A stretch of DNA of 64,000 nucleotides from a virus. Every line of letters starts with the position of its first letter. The first letter of the stretch is position 1. Positions 12,067 to 21,285 of this stretch are shown piece after piece. The translations under genes and the position numbers were made by a program. The DNA lies in the IMG/VR virus record IMGVR_UViG_3300007538_000020, positions 1 to 64,000 of that record; one strand, given 5' to 3'. The notes below the pieces were generated by a model. That model was given only the letters and a program-made list of their open reading frames with translations, was not told the origin of the DNA and did not search any database.

Positions 12067-12919
12067 TTATATAAACGGTAATACCAAAGTATCTATATTT
12101 AGTGATGGTACAAAAATTCGTGAATTTGAAGGAGAACCTAAAGTTATTCATCCTGAAAGTATTGATGTAAAAATTACAAACTATTGTGATTTAGGTTGTA
12201 AGTATTGCCATGAAAGTTCAACAACAGAAGGGAAACATGCTGATTTAGATAAACTGTTAGAAGTATTATCTGTACTTCCGGCTGGAGTAGAATTAGCTAT
12301 TGGAGGTGGTAACCCATTGTCACACCCAAAGTTACAACCTTTTTTAGCTGAGTTGAAAACTAGCGGATTTCTGGTAAACATCACTGTTAATCAAGGGCAT
12401 CTAAAAACATACATGCCTTTATTAATAAAGTTATTAGAACAAGAACTTATTTACGGTATTGGTATTTCTATAACTTCTAATAATTTTAAATACGTAAAGG
12501 AGTTAAATAAATATTCAGATAATATAGTATATCATTTAATTGCAGGAATAAATAATATTAATGTCATAAATGACTTAATAAAATTAGGTAACCCTAAAAT
12601 ACTACTTCTTGGTTATAAATTATTTGGTTTTGGTACAAAATATTATACACAAAACGTAAAAGCTAATATAGATGTATGGAAAAAAATAATAAGAAATTTA
12701 TTAAGAAATGTAACTATATCATTTGACAATTTAGCTTTAGAGCAACTAGATGTAAAGAAACATTTTACTAAAGAAGGTTGGGAAGAATTCTATATGGGTG
12801 ATGATTTTAAATTTACTATGTATATAGATGCAGTTAATCAGAACTATGCACAAACTAGTAGAAGTTTAGAACGAACAAGTTTTTCTAAAATTTCTTTACT
12901 TAAATATTTTAATTTATGA
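12035..12919 (+). CDS. Radical SAM enzyme, 294 aa
   Basis: The [4Fe-4S]-binding motif CDLGCKYC (Cys51, Cys55, Cys58) follows IDVKITNY. A glycine-rich AIGGGNPLSHP segment near residue 90 matches the GGE-type SAM-binding motif. These define the radical SAM superfamily, which generates a 5'-deoxyadenosyl radical for difficult chemistry. The C-terminal third is less conserved, and I see no SPASM-type cysteine cluster. In-frame ATGs at 12041 and 12044 are alternative starts. It overlaps the FETNSSSTHS gene. Substrate unknown: peptide or nucleotide modification are both open. Confidence 0.88.
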   Translation: MNMMSTTKVTSYINGNTKVSIFSDGTKIREFEGEPKVIHPESIDVKITNYCDLGCKYCHESSTTEGKHADLDKLLEVLSVLPAGVELAIGGGNPLSHPKLQPFLAELKTSGFLVNITVNQGHLKTYMPLLIKLLEQELIYGIGISITSNNFKYVKELNKYSDNIVYHLIAGINNINVINDLIKLGNPKILLLGYKLFGFGTKYYTQNVKANIDVWKKIIRNLLRNVTISFDNLALEQLDVKKHFTKEGWEEFYMGDDFKFTMYIDAVNQNYAQTSRSLERTSFSKISLLKYFNL

Positions 12920-13247
12920 AAAAACAATTTAAACCAGAAATGATAATCATTTTAGATTAGTACATAAATGGGGAGATGATTTAACTTTCTTTAATAGATT
13001 TAGTGTAGAAAGTCTCAATTTCTTATTTTATTTTGTTTTATTTATTTTAATAAATGCTGTTATAGGTGCTATTAATTATTATTATTTTAATATGAATTAT
13101 AAAGTATTAATTCCTTTATTATTACTTACTTCTACTTTTACAGTTTGTTTATTTTTACTTTTTTCTATTAAAATAGACTTTAAAAACTTTGAAGAAAGAA
13201 CAACTGAAAGAAATTATAATTCTATTACAACAAGATTAAATAGATAA
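12916..13247 (+). pseudogene. Frameshifted two-helix membrane protein
   Basis: ATG 12916 overlaps the preceding stop (ATGA) and encodes MKKQFKPEM before reaching TAG at 12958-12960. Another phase, open from there to TAA 13245-13247, continues with HFRLVHKWGDDLTFFNRF and two transmembrane segments but has no start of its own before an internal ATG near 13092. A single-base shift near 12940-12950 would join them. It may be a real mutation, programmed shifting or a sequencing error. Confidence 0.5.
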
Positions 13248-13249
13248 AA

Positions 13250-13639
13250 ATGTATATAATAATATTACTAATAATAGGTATCATTATTTATTTTTACAAG
13301 GAAATAGTTTTATTCTTTATAAAACAAAATGATAAAGTTAATTTAATAAATAATGATGATGTATTAGAATTAATACATCAAATAGTAATTGATGAAAAAA
13401 CAGAAATACTAGAAATAAGATATAAGATTAATAATGGCATTAATATAAAACAATTTACATTATACAACGAAAATCATCCTACAATTAAAGATTTAATAGT
13501 TATAGAAAAACATAAATTTGTTAATTCTAATATAACTAATGAATATTTAGTTGTAAGTTATAACGATGTTTATGTAAGTAGTTCTTATGTTAATAAGAAA
13601 GCCTTAAAAATAATAAATTACTTAGAAAACTATAAATAA
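13250..13639 (+). CDS. Membrane-anchored protein, 129 aa
   Basis: It starts with a transmembrane helix, MYIIILLIIGIIIYFYKEIVLFFI. A soluble domain of mixed strands and helices follows (LELIHQIVIDEKTEILEIRYKIN, YLVVSYNDVYVSSSYVNK). The next gene begins at its last base (TAATG), so they are coupled. No catalytic motif. Function unknown. Confidence 0.65.
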   Translation: MYIIILLIIGIIIYFYKEIVLFFIKQNDKVNLINNDDVLELIHQIVIDEKTEILEIRYKINNGINIKQFTLYNENHPTIKDLIVIEKHKFVNSNITNEYLVVSYNDVYVSSSYVNKKALKIINYLENYK

Positions 13640-14304
13640 TGTTAAATTATTATTTGAAAGTAGAAATATCATCTGAAGACTTTCTTTATATAAACTGTAA
13701 AACAAGTATATGTAAAAAAGTCAAAGGTGAAGAAATTGTTTTAGATTCTTATATATACTCTGTAAATAAAAAGAAGTTAGACTTAATAAGAGATATTAAA
13801 GAAACTAGAATAAATGATATTAAAAATGAAGAAGAAAAAATAAAAATTGTAACTGAATACTTAAATACTCTATTAATTAAGAAACATAACCTATTATTGG
13901 TTTGTGAAGAAAATAAAAATCAGTTTCCTATTTATACTGATTTAGATGTTGATCAGTTAATCAATACTTATTTACCATCTTTAACTGGCTTTGAAAAAGC
14001 TAATGTGAAATTAATAATTAATAAATTATTTCTTTCTACAATTTCTAAATATTTGGATTTAAATAAGTTAGTTATTTCTGTTAGAAAACATATTCACACT
14101 CAAATCAAAGATTTAGGTGAAAAAATAAGATTAAATAAGAGTAATAAAATGGATTATTTAAGTAAAGCTAAACTCTCAGAAAAAGAAGCTAAAACAGTGA
14201 ATTTATATATACTTAACTTTGAGAATAATTATAAAATGAGAGGATTAGTTAAAGCAAATGGTATTATAAAAAAATACCTAAACAATAATTTTAGTGAATC
14301 TTGA
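13639..14304 (+). CDS. Unknown 221-aa protein
   Basis: It is coupled to the preceding gene by a TAATG overlap. It has a beta-rich N-terminus (LNYYLKVEISSEDFLYINCKTSICKKVKGEE) and a long lysine-rich helical C-terminal half with KLSEKEAKTVNLYILNFENNYK. No membrane helix and no motif of a known enzyme family. Confidence 0.7.
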   Translation: MLNYYLKVEISSEDFLYINCKTSICKKVKGEEIVLDSYIYSVNKKKLDLIRDIKETRINDIKNEEEKIKIVTEYLNTLLIKKHNLLLVCEENKNQFPIYTDLDVDQLINTYLPSLTGFEKANVKLIINKLFLSTISKYLDLNKLVISVRKHIHTQIKDLGEKIRLNKSNKMDYLSKAKLSEKEAKTVNLYILNFENNYKMRGLVKANGIIKKYLNNNFSES

Positions 14305-14340
14305 TGAATTTTGGTTTTGTATAACCAAAAAAAATCAAAA

Positions 14341-14661
14341 ATGTTAAACAAAGAGATTTTAGAAAAATTAAAAAAAGTAAAAGTAAAAGTTCTTAGAAAT
14401 AAGTTTACAGGACAAGCTTTAGGCGTATCTTATACTGAAGAAGGTTTAATGCTTATTTCTAATAAAAAAGGTAGATTATTAGCATATAAAAATGCCTATC
14501 TTAAAAGAGAAAATGATAAAGTAATAATAGTCGGAAACACTTCTAGAAATCCAAATGTGATTATAGAAGATTTTAAACCAAGAAGATTTAATAATCCAGA
14601 GTTTAATAAACACGAAATACTTTGGATTGATAAAGCTTTAAAATTACATTATAACTTATGA
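14341..14661 (+). CDS. Unknown 106-aa basic protein
   Basis: ATG 14341 (MLNKEILEKLKKVKVKVLRNKFTG) is preferred over an in-frame TTG at 14311. The protein is highly basic, with beta segments GVSYTEEGLMLISNKKGRLLAYKNAYLKREND. It may be a small nucleic-acid-binding or ribosome-associated domain, which cannot be shown. Its stop overlaps the next start. Confidence 0.6.
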   Translation: MLNKEILEKLKKVKVKVLRNKFTGQALGVSYTEEGLMLISNKKGRLLAYKNAYLKRENDKVIIVGNTSRNPNVIIEDFKPRRFNNPEFNKHEILWIDKALKLHYNL

Positions 14662-15266
14662 AACAAGTAAAATGTGTTAATCCAAAAAACTATAGATTAA
14701 CAGTTGATAATGAGTATTCTGTTGAAGATACAAATGATGATTTTTATTTAGTAATTAATGATAACGGAAAACAAGTTAGATACTCTAAAGATTTATTTGA
14801 AGATGTTATTCTAGAAGATACAATAGAACAAATATTAGAAAGAGTTAGTTTAAATCCCAATAGAGTTATTAACAGTTTTTCTATTGATGGTAATAATATC
14901 ACATTTAATAATACAACTCTTTTAGGTTGTTTTGATAACACTCATTTGAGTTGTGGTATTGGTTTTATAACTAATATAAATGAGGCTTATAATAGAATAC
15001 ATACTGCTTTAATAGATTATGTTAATGAAAATAGAAGTGATTTAGTACAACAAGTATTTAAAAAATTATTTAAATTAAATGTAGAAAGAATTAATCAACC
15101 TAAATTGTTTTATCTATCTTCAACTAATACTAATTACATTCATTTTGAAGCAATAGATTCAGTATTAAGTCAATTTACTGTATCAGGTATTACAGGTCAT
15201 AATCCTAATAGCGGAAATGAAATTAAACTTTGGGTTATGACAAAAGAAAGTATTTTAAATAATTAA
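14658..15266 (+). CDS. Unknown 202-aa protein
   Basis: It overlaps the preceding stop (ATGA) and starts MKQVKCVNPKNYRLTVDNEYSVEDTNDDFYLVINDNGKQVRYSKDLFEDV, an SH3-like pattern seen at the start of several phage proteins. The C-terminal part is mixed alpha/beta. It lies 31 bases upstream of ribonucleotide reductase and may be co-transcribed with it. Function unknown. Confidence 0.7.
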   Translation: MKQVKCVNPKNYRLTVDNEYSVEDTNDDFYLVINDNGKQVRYSKDLFEDVILEDTIEQILERVSLNPNRVINSFSIDGNNITFNNTTLLGCFDNTHLSCGIGFITNINEAYNRIHTALIDYVNENRSDLVQQVFKKLFKLNVERINQPKLFYLSSTNTNYIHFEAIDSVLSQFTVSGITGHNPNSGNEIKLWVMTKESILNN

Positions 15267-15297
15267 ACAAAATTGAAAATAAACAAAATAATAATAA

Positions 15298-17901
15298 TTG
15301 GATTTACTAAATTATTTTAAAGGAGATACTTTAGCGGCTGATGTATGGAAAGCTAAATATGCAGATAAAAAAGAAGTCACTCCAGATGATATGCATAAAA
15401 GATTAGCTAAAGAATTTGCTAAAATTGAAAATAATTATATAGGAAAAGAACATTCAGGTTCATGTTTACCTTCTATATTTAACAAATATAAAAAGAAACT
15501 ATCTGAATATGGTAAATCAAGAAAGGATTTAGATGAACAAGCTATTTATAATTTATTTAAAGATTTTAAATATATAATACCTCAAGGTAGTATAATGGCT
15601 ACTTTAGGTACTAGTAAAATAGCAAGTTTATCTAATTGTTTTTTAGTAGATTCTCCTAAAGATTCCTATGGTGGGATACTAAAAACTGATGAAGAATTAG
15701 CCCAATTAATGAAGCGTAGAGGTGGTGTTGGTGTAGATTTATCTACTTTAAGACCAGCAACTACTGAAGTTAATAATGCAGCAGGTTCTTCTACAGGAGT
15801 AGTATCCTTTATGGAAAGATATTCTAATACAACAAGAGAAGTAGCACAAGATGGTCGTAGAGGTGCTTTAATGTTGTCAATAGATGTTAATCATCCTGAT
15901 ATCTTAGAATTTACTAAAATTAAAAGAGATTTAACTAAAGTTACTGGGGCTAATATATCTATTAAACTCAATAAAGAGTTTATGAATTCAGTAAAAAATA
16001 ATGAAGATTATATACTTAGATTTCCTTGTGATGGAAGTTTAAATCCTTTGAGTATCGATTATCGAAATATTGAAGAAATTCCTTTTAATGAATTAATTCA
16101 TATAAAAGAAACAAATACTTACTATAAAAAAATAAAAGCTAAAGAACTTTGGGATGAAATAATTAAATCAGCACATGGTGTAGCAGAACCAGGTTTAATG
16201 TTTTGGGATAATATGATAGAGTATTCTCCTGATGGAGTTTATTCTGAATATAAACCATTAGGTACTAATCCTTGTGGTGAAATTCCATTACAACCTTATG
16301 ATGCTTGTCGTTTAATGGCTATAAATTTATATTCTTTTGTAAAAAATCCATTTACTAAAGATGCTAAATTTAATTATAAAAAGTTATATGAAGTAGCTTA
16401 TGAACAACAAAGATTAGCAGATGATTTAATTGATTTAGAATTAATACAAATAGATAAAATAATAGATAAAATACACAAGGATCCAGAACCATGGGAAGTA
16501 AAAGAAAGAGAATTTAATTTATGGAATAAGATACGAAATACAGCGAAAGCTAGTAGACGTACTGGTTGTGGTGGTACTGCTTTAGGTGATGCTTTAGCAG
16601 CTTTAAATCTTAAATATGACTCTGATGAAGCATTAAAAGTTATAGAAGAAATATCTAAAACTAAAATGAAAGGAGAATTAGATTGTACTATAGATTTAGC
16701 TATTTTAAGAGAACCTTTTGATAATTGGAATAGCAATTTAGAATACACTAAAGATTTTAAAGTTAAGGGTAATAATTCTTTTTATACTTTTATAGCTAGA
16801 GAATATCCAGAACAATATAGTAGAATGTTATTACATGGTCGTAGGAACGTTTCCTGGAGTACTTATGCTCCTACTGGTACAGTTTCTTTAATGACTCAAA
16901 CATCTAGCGGTATTGAGCCTGTATTCATGGCATATTATAAAAGAAGAAAGAAAATTAATCCTAATGATAAAGATGTTAGAGTAGATTTTGTAGACCAAAA
17001 TGGAGATTCTTGGCAAGAGTATTTTGTAGTACATCCTAAATTTAAAGATTGGTATAATAATTCTGATTTAAGAGGGTTAAAAGGTGCTTATTTCGATTCT
17101 ATTAATTGGACTGAAGAAGGCATAAGTAAAGTATATAAAGAATCTCCTTATTATAATGCTTGTGCTAATGATATAGATTGGACTAAAAGAGTTGAAATCC
17201 AATCTATAATTCAAAAGTATACTACACATAGCATTAGTTCTACTATTAATTTACCTGAAGATGTATCATTAGATTCTGTATCAAAGATATATCTTAAATC
17301 TTATGAACTAGGATTAAAAGGTATTACTGTATATAGAGATGGTTCTAGAAGTGGTGTATTAGTATCTAATAAAGAAACTAAAGATAACCAATTTAAACAA
17401 CACGACGCTCCTAAACGTCCAAAACAATTAAAAGCTGAAGCACATTCAGTTAGAATTAAAGGAGAACTATTCAATGTATTAGTAGGTCTATATGATGATA
17501 AACCTTATGAAATATTTTGTACTAGTGATGGTGACTCTAATTTAAAAGGTGAAGGAACTTTAACTAAACAAGCAAGTGGTAAATATTGCTTTAAATTAAA
17601 TAATTCTGATTTAGATAACTGTATTGTAGATACTTTAACTGATGAACAAGAAACTATTACCAGATTAGTAAGTACATCATTAAGACATGGTTCTAACATT
17701 AAATTCATAGTAGAACAACTTAATAAAACTAAAGGAGATTTGACTTCTTATTCTAAAGCAATTTCAAGAATATTGAAACGATATATTTCTGATGATGAAG
17801 AAATATCATCTAAAGAAACTTGTGATAATTGTGGAAGTACTAATTTAGTTAGAGAAGAAGGTTGTTTAAAATGTGCTGATTGTGGAAGTAGTAAATGTTA
17901 A
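15298..17901 (+). CDS. nrdJ: Class II (B12-dependent) ribonucleotide reductase, 867 aa
   Basis: This enzyme makes deoxyribonucleotides using adenosylcobalamin. GTNPCGEIPL places the thiyl-radical Cys326 and Glu328. Cys114 (LSNCF) and Cys337 (DACRL) match the known disulfide pair, with the same 11-residue spacing from the radical Cys as in Thermotoga NrdJ. SWSTYAPTGTVSLM, SSGIEP and GLKGITVYRDGSRSG are further family signatures. The C-terminus has a zinc ribbon (CDNC...CLKCADC) with a last SSKC likely acting as redox tail. Start is TTG, as no suitable ATG precedes. No separate small subunit is seen, consistent with class II. The enzyme depends on host cobalamin but not oxygen, fitting anaerobic gut hosts. 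Confidence 0.95.
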   Translation: MDLLNYFKGDTLAADVWKAKYADKKEVTPDDMHKRLAKEFAKIENNYIGKEHSGSCLPSIFNKYKKKLSEYGKSRKDLDEQAIYNLFKDFKYIIPQGSIMATLGTSKIASLSNCFLVDSPKDSYGGILKTDEELAQLMKRRGGVGVDLSTLRPATTEVNNAAGSSTGVVSFMERYSNTTREVAQDGRRGALMLSIDVNHPDILEFTKIKRDLTKVTGANISIKLNKEFMNSVKNNEDYILRFPCDGSLNPLSIDYRNIEEIPFNELIHIKETNTYYKKIKAKELWDEIIKSAHGVAEPGLMFWDNMIEYSPDGVYSEYKPLGTNPCGEIPLQPYDACRLMAINLYSFVKNPFTKDAKFNYKKLYEVAYEQQRLADDLIDLELIQIDKIIDKIHKDPEPWEVKEREFNLWNKIRNTAKASRRTGCGGTALGDALAALNLKYDSDEALKVIEEISKTKMKGELDCTIDLAILREPFDNWNSNLEYTKDFKVKGNNSFYTFIAREYPEQYSRMLLHGRRNVSWSTYAPTGTVSLMTQTSSGIEPVFMAYYKRRKKINPNDKDVRVDFVDQNGDSWQEYFVVHPKFKDWYNNSDLRGLKGAYFDSINWTEEGISKVYKESPYYNACANDIDWTKRVEIQSIIQKYTTHSISSTINLPEDVSLDSVSKIYLKSYELGLKGITVYRDGSRSGVLVSNKETKDNQFKQHDAPKRPKQLKAEAHSVRIKGELFNVLVGLYDDKPYEIFCTSDGDSNLKGEGTLTKQASGKYCFKLNNSDLDNCIVDTLTDEQETITRLVSTSLRHGSNIKFIVEQLNKTKGDLTSYSKAISRILKRYISDDEEISSKETCDNCGSTNLVREEGCLKCADCGSSKC

Positions 17902-17927
17902 TTTTTAAATTTTAATAATTTTTAATA

Positions 17928-18917
17928 ATGAATGAATATGTTAAAAAAAATGTAAAAGATTATTTATGTACTTATTATCAATGTTTCAACGATCCAGTTG
18001 ATAAATATTTAAGAGTATTTGGTAATTTAACTAATTGTCATGAAGACTTTAGATGTACTAGAATAAAAGATGTAAGGCATATTTTCTTTAAGTTAAGTAA
18101 ATCAGTATTAACATCAGAATTATTTAATATTTTATTTAATAAATTAGTTAAAGAAGGACATAACGTTTCAATCGATGATAACTTATTTATAATAATTTAT
18201 GAATCTTCTGATTCTAATCATTATAAATGGTTTTTATTTGAATTATCACGATCTATTATATTGAATTACTATATATTAGATAAAATAAAGAATTCAGATA
18301 AAAACTTGTTATTAAAAGTAACAAAAAGATATAACGTATATAATACTTTACAGTTTTTGTTTTATTATTTAAGTTCTTTTGGAAATAACAATTTTATTCC
18401 TAAAAATATGTATTATAGTACTATTAGTATTAAAATATTTTTGTTACATAATTATGTTTTTGGTCTATCTGATATGACAAATTTAAGTCAATATAGTTAT
18501 CAATTTAAACCTGATATAATTACTTATAATACATATATACAGTTATTACAAACAATACGTAATAATGCTGTATTAAGTTTTAATCACAATAGTAAAAAAA
18601 CTATTGTTAATAAAATTAACTTATTAATTAAAAAGAAATTAATAATAACTGATAACAATCCATTATTTTCTAATATTAAAGAAGTATTGTTAGATACTAG
18701 AAAAAAAAGTACAAAAGAAAATATTACATTGGATAAAAACACATCAAAATTGTTATATGATGATGTTGAACAAGAATCTAAAATATTAAGAAAAAAATAT
18801 TTGCCTATAAAAAAAATAACTTCTATAGAAGAAGCGGAATTATTTTATAGACAATATAACAAAGACTTTAAACAATTATTAAACAAGTTTATTAAACACT
18901 TAAAATATTTTAACTGA
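17928..18917 (+). CDS. Unknown 329-aa protein
   Basis: It starts MNEYVKKNVKDYLCTYYQCFNDPVDKYLRVFGN and is strongly helical, rich in Lys, Asn, Tyr and Leu, without membrane segments or known motifs. The region DMTNLSQYSYQFKPDIITYNTYIQLLQTIRNN is helical. It starts 27 bases after the reductase stop and its own stop overlaps the next start (TGATG), so it belongs to the same unit. It shows no TROVE, terminase or polymerase motif. Confidence 0.75.
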   Translation: MNEYVKKNVKDYLCTYYQCFNDPVDKYLRVFGNLTNCHEDFRCTRIKDVRHIFFKLSKSVLTSELFNILFNKLVKEGHNVSIDDNLFIIIYESSDSNHYKWFLFELSRSIILNYYILDKIKNSDKNLLLKVTKRYNVYNTLQFLFYYLSSFGNNNFIPKNMYYSTISIKIFLLHNYVFGLSDMTNLSQYSYQFKPDIITYNTYIQLLQTIRNNAVLSFNHNSKKTIVNKINLLIKKKLIITDNNPLFSNIKEVLLDTRKKSTKENITLDKNTSKLLYDDVEQESKILRKKYLPIKKITSIEEAELFYRQYNKDFKQLLNKFIKHLKYFN

Positions 18918-20086
18918 TGAGAAAACCTATTATTGGAATTGTTGGTAAAAAAATTATTAATTCTAAAGGAGGTTTCAGTTATGGAATTCCTGGTCCTTAT
19001 TGGCGTTGGTTATCAATGTTCGGAAGAGTTAAAATGATTAACTTTGATGAATATGATGATACTATAGATGTTCTTGTATTACCTGGTGGTGCTGACGTTT
19101 ATCCTTTAAGATATAAGGAAATACCTCAAATAGAAACAGGTTATCCTGATATTTATATGGAATATTTTGATATTGAAATATTACCTAAATATGTAAATAA
19201 TCCGAGTATTCACATTTTTGGTATTTGTAGAGGTTTACAAACTTTAGCTGTTCATTTCGGTTTAAAATTAGACCAGGATATATCTCAGGAATATTCAGAT
19301 ACATCAAGAGATAAAAGAGTAGATACACTTGAATTTGTTTCATTAAATTTACTACAAGTAAATCTTCAAAAACATTTAAAGAAAAATAAGAAATATCAAG
19401 TTAATAGTTTACATCACCAAGCTGTTAATGATTCTGAATTTATAGTTGAAATTCAAGAAGGTTTAGCGACTAATAATGATATTGTTCTTGTAGCAAAAAA
19501 TAAAGATTTTGGTAATGTTGAAATATTAGATTTTAGTAATTGTACTAAATTAAAATATTATTCAAAATCTATTGTTGGAGTTCAATATCATCCTGAAGAA
19601 TTACTTGATGATTTATATTCTAATTATACATTAAGAACTATGTGTAATATTGCTGTTACTAATACAAAAAATAAAAATACAAGTAGAGAACAAGAATTAG
19701 CAGAAGTATATCATAAAGAAGTAGAAAGAATTAAAAGAGAAAAAATAGTAAAAGATGTATTTAACTCTATGTCTGAAGAGCCTGCAAGTATACCTATACC
19801 TGATAATTCTAAAGATTCACTTAATTTTACTTATTATAGTAATGAAAGAGGTGAATTTATTAAACATCCTACTTTAGAAACAGATATAGTTAAAAAAGAA
19901 AATAAAGAAGAAGAAGTAGATTTAGATTGGTTAGATGAAAAGATTGATGATACAGATGGTAATGAAGTAGAACCAACTCTTGAAAAAGAAATTAATGAAG
20001 TACCTTTAACTGAAGATTCTCTTAAAAAATCAATTGAAACTATTTTTGATAATACAAGAAAAAATAAAGTAAAAAAGATTAATTAA
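18917..20086 (+). CDS. Class I glutamine amidotransferase-like (peptidase C26) protein, 389 aa
   Basis: The N-terminal ~240 residues are a class I amidotransferase domain. LPGGADV (54-61) forms the oxyanion region, FGICRG gives nucleophile Cys104, SLHHQAV is at 164-170 and GVQYHPEE gives His225 and Glu227. The SLHHQAV element is typical of gamma-glutamyl hydrolases of the PuuD/C26 type. These release glutamine or glutamate from gamma-linked compounds. The C-terminal ~150 residues are acidic and probably disordered. It sits 18 bases upstream of an amidoligase gene, a pairing known in phage amidoligase systems, and could edit or supply ammonia for its ligation reactions. Confidence 0.88.
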   Translation: MRKPIIGIVGKKIINSKGGFSYGIPGPYWRWLSMFGRVKMINFDEYDDTIDVLVLPGGADVYPLRYKEIPQIETGYPDIYMEYFDIEILPKYVNNPSIHIFGICRGLQTLAVHFGLKLDQDISQEYSDTSRDKRVDTLEFVSLNLLQVNLQKHLKKNKKYQVNSLHHQAVNDSEFIVEIQEGLATNNDIVLVAKNKDFGNVEILDFSNCTKLKYYSKSIVGVQYHPEELLDDLYSNYTLRTMCNIAVTNTKNKNTSREQELAEVYHKEVERIKREKIVKDVFNSMSEEPASIPIPDNSKDSLNFTYYSNERGEFIKHPTLETDIVKKENKEEEVDLDWLDEKIDDTDGNEVEPTLEKEINEVPLTEDSLKKSIETIFDNTRKNKVKKIN

Positions 20087-20104
20087 TTAAACTAACAAAA
20101 CAAT

Positions 20105-20923
20105 ATGTTAACAATTGACAAAATAGGTTCTGATATGGAAGTTTTTGTTAAAGACATTCATACAGAAGATATAACACCAATTATAGGTTATTTAGGAGGT
20201 ACAAAATACGACCCTAAAGAAATAGAACCTGGTTTTTTTGTACAAGAGGATAATGTTGCAGCAGAATATAATATTCCACCTTGTAACAATAAAGAAGAAT
20301 TTGTGAATAATTTATTTAAAGGTTTAAATATTGTTGAAAAATTAGTAGCTGAAAGTGATTTAACAATAAGCTACAAAGAAACACATGAATTTAAACCTTA
20401 TGAATTAACAGACCCTAAAGCATTAGAAATAGGTTGTGAACCAGATTATAATGCATGGACAAATAAAATTAATAAAAAGGTTCAAGGTCACGAAACAAAT
20501 ATCAGAACTTGTGGAGGACATATTCATATTTCTTTTAAAGAAATTGACCAATTAAATACACCTAAAACAGAAAAGTTTATAATTAATTTTTGTAAAGCTT
20601 TAGATTTATTCTTAGCTGTTCCTTTATTAGCTTACGAAAGTGATAGTAATAGAAGACAATTATATGGTAAAGCTGGTTCTTACAGGAATAAAGTGTATGG
20701 ATTTGAATATAGAACTTTAAGTAATGTATTTTTAAAAGATAGGAAATTAGCTGAATTTGTATATGATGGTATATTTAATGCTTATAATTATTGTCTAACT
20801 ACAACTATTGATGATGAAAGAATCAGAGATATTATAGACAATAATAAAAAGATAGAAGCTACTATTTTATGCGAAGTGTATAAATTACCTATTCCTAATG
20901 AAATAGTATATGACAACAAGTAA
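20105..20923 (+). CDS. PhiEco32-like amidoligase (COOH-NH2 ligase type 2), 272 aa
   Basis: A family signature runs through the protein: IGSDMEVFVKD near the start, QEDNVAAEYNIPP near residues 48-60, EIGCEPDYNAWT near 115-127, and RTCGGHIHISF near 140-150, where the histidines and acidic residues are presumed metal/ATP ligands. These are hallmarks of the phiEco32-like amidoligase family, relatives of glutamine synthetase that form amide bonds from ATP. It directly follows the C26-type amidotransferase gene and overlaps the next gene. Substrate unknown. Confidence 0.88.
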   Translation: MLTIDKIGSDMEVFVKDIHTEDITPIIGYLGGTKYDPKEIEPGFFVQEDNVAAEYNIPPCNNKEEFVNNLFKGLNIVEKLVAESDLTISYKETHEFKPYELTDPKALEIGCEPDYNAWTNKINKKVQGHETNIRTCGGHIHISFKEIDQLNTPKTEKFIINFCKALDLFLAVPLLAYESDSNRRQLYGKAGSYRNKVYGFEYRTLSNVFLKDRKLAEFVYDGIFNAYNYCLTTTIDDERIRDIIDNNKKIEATILCEVYKLPIPNEIVYDNK

Positions 20924-21257
20924 GTTCTCTGAAGGTTCTAAAGTAGAACTTTATAGAGATCATCAAAATAAGAAAGGTTATTTTGGGGAAGGAGTTTTAA
21001 TAAGACTCCTTTCTCAAGGATTACCTTATATGATTGATGATAAAACAGACCAATATTTTGTTTCACATTTATGGAGTATTCAGGTATTGAATTCAAATCA
21101 TTATACAAAAGGACAAAGAATTCAATTAAGAATAAGAGAACCTTATTATAATAACAAAGTAGAAGATAAAGAAGACGATGAAGAAGAAACTAAAAATGAT
21201 TCTTACAATGCTATAAATGATAATTTTATAGAATTTGATGGTGTTGAATCATTTTAA
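20910..21257 (+). CDS. Unknown 115-aa protein
   Basis: It overlaps the end of the amidoligase gene by 14 bases. The N-terminal half, MTTSKFSEGSKVELYRDHQNKKGYFGEGVLIRLL, looks like an SH3-like barrel. The C-terminus is acidic (NKVEDKEDDEEETKND). The tight overlap suggests joint expression with the ligase. A role in its pathway is possible but unproven. Confidence 0.65.
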   Translation: MTTSKFSEGSKVELYRDHQNKKGYFGEGVLIRLLSQGLPYMIDDKTDQYFVSHLWSIQVLNSNHYTKGQRIQLRIREPYYNNKVEDKEDDEEETKNDSYNAINDNFIEFDGVESF

Positions 21258-21285
21258 ATAATGAATAAAAAGTAAATAAGTATAA

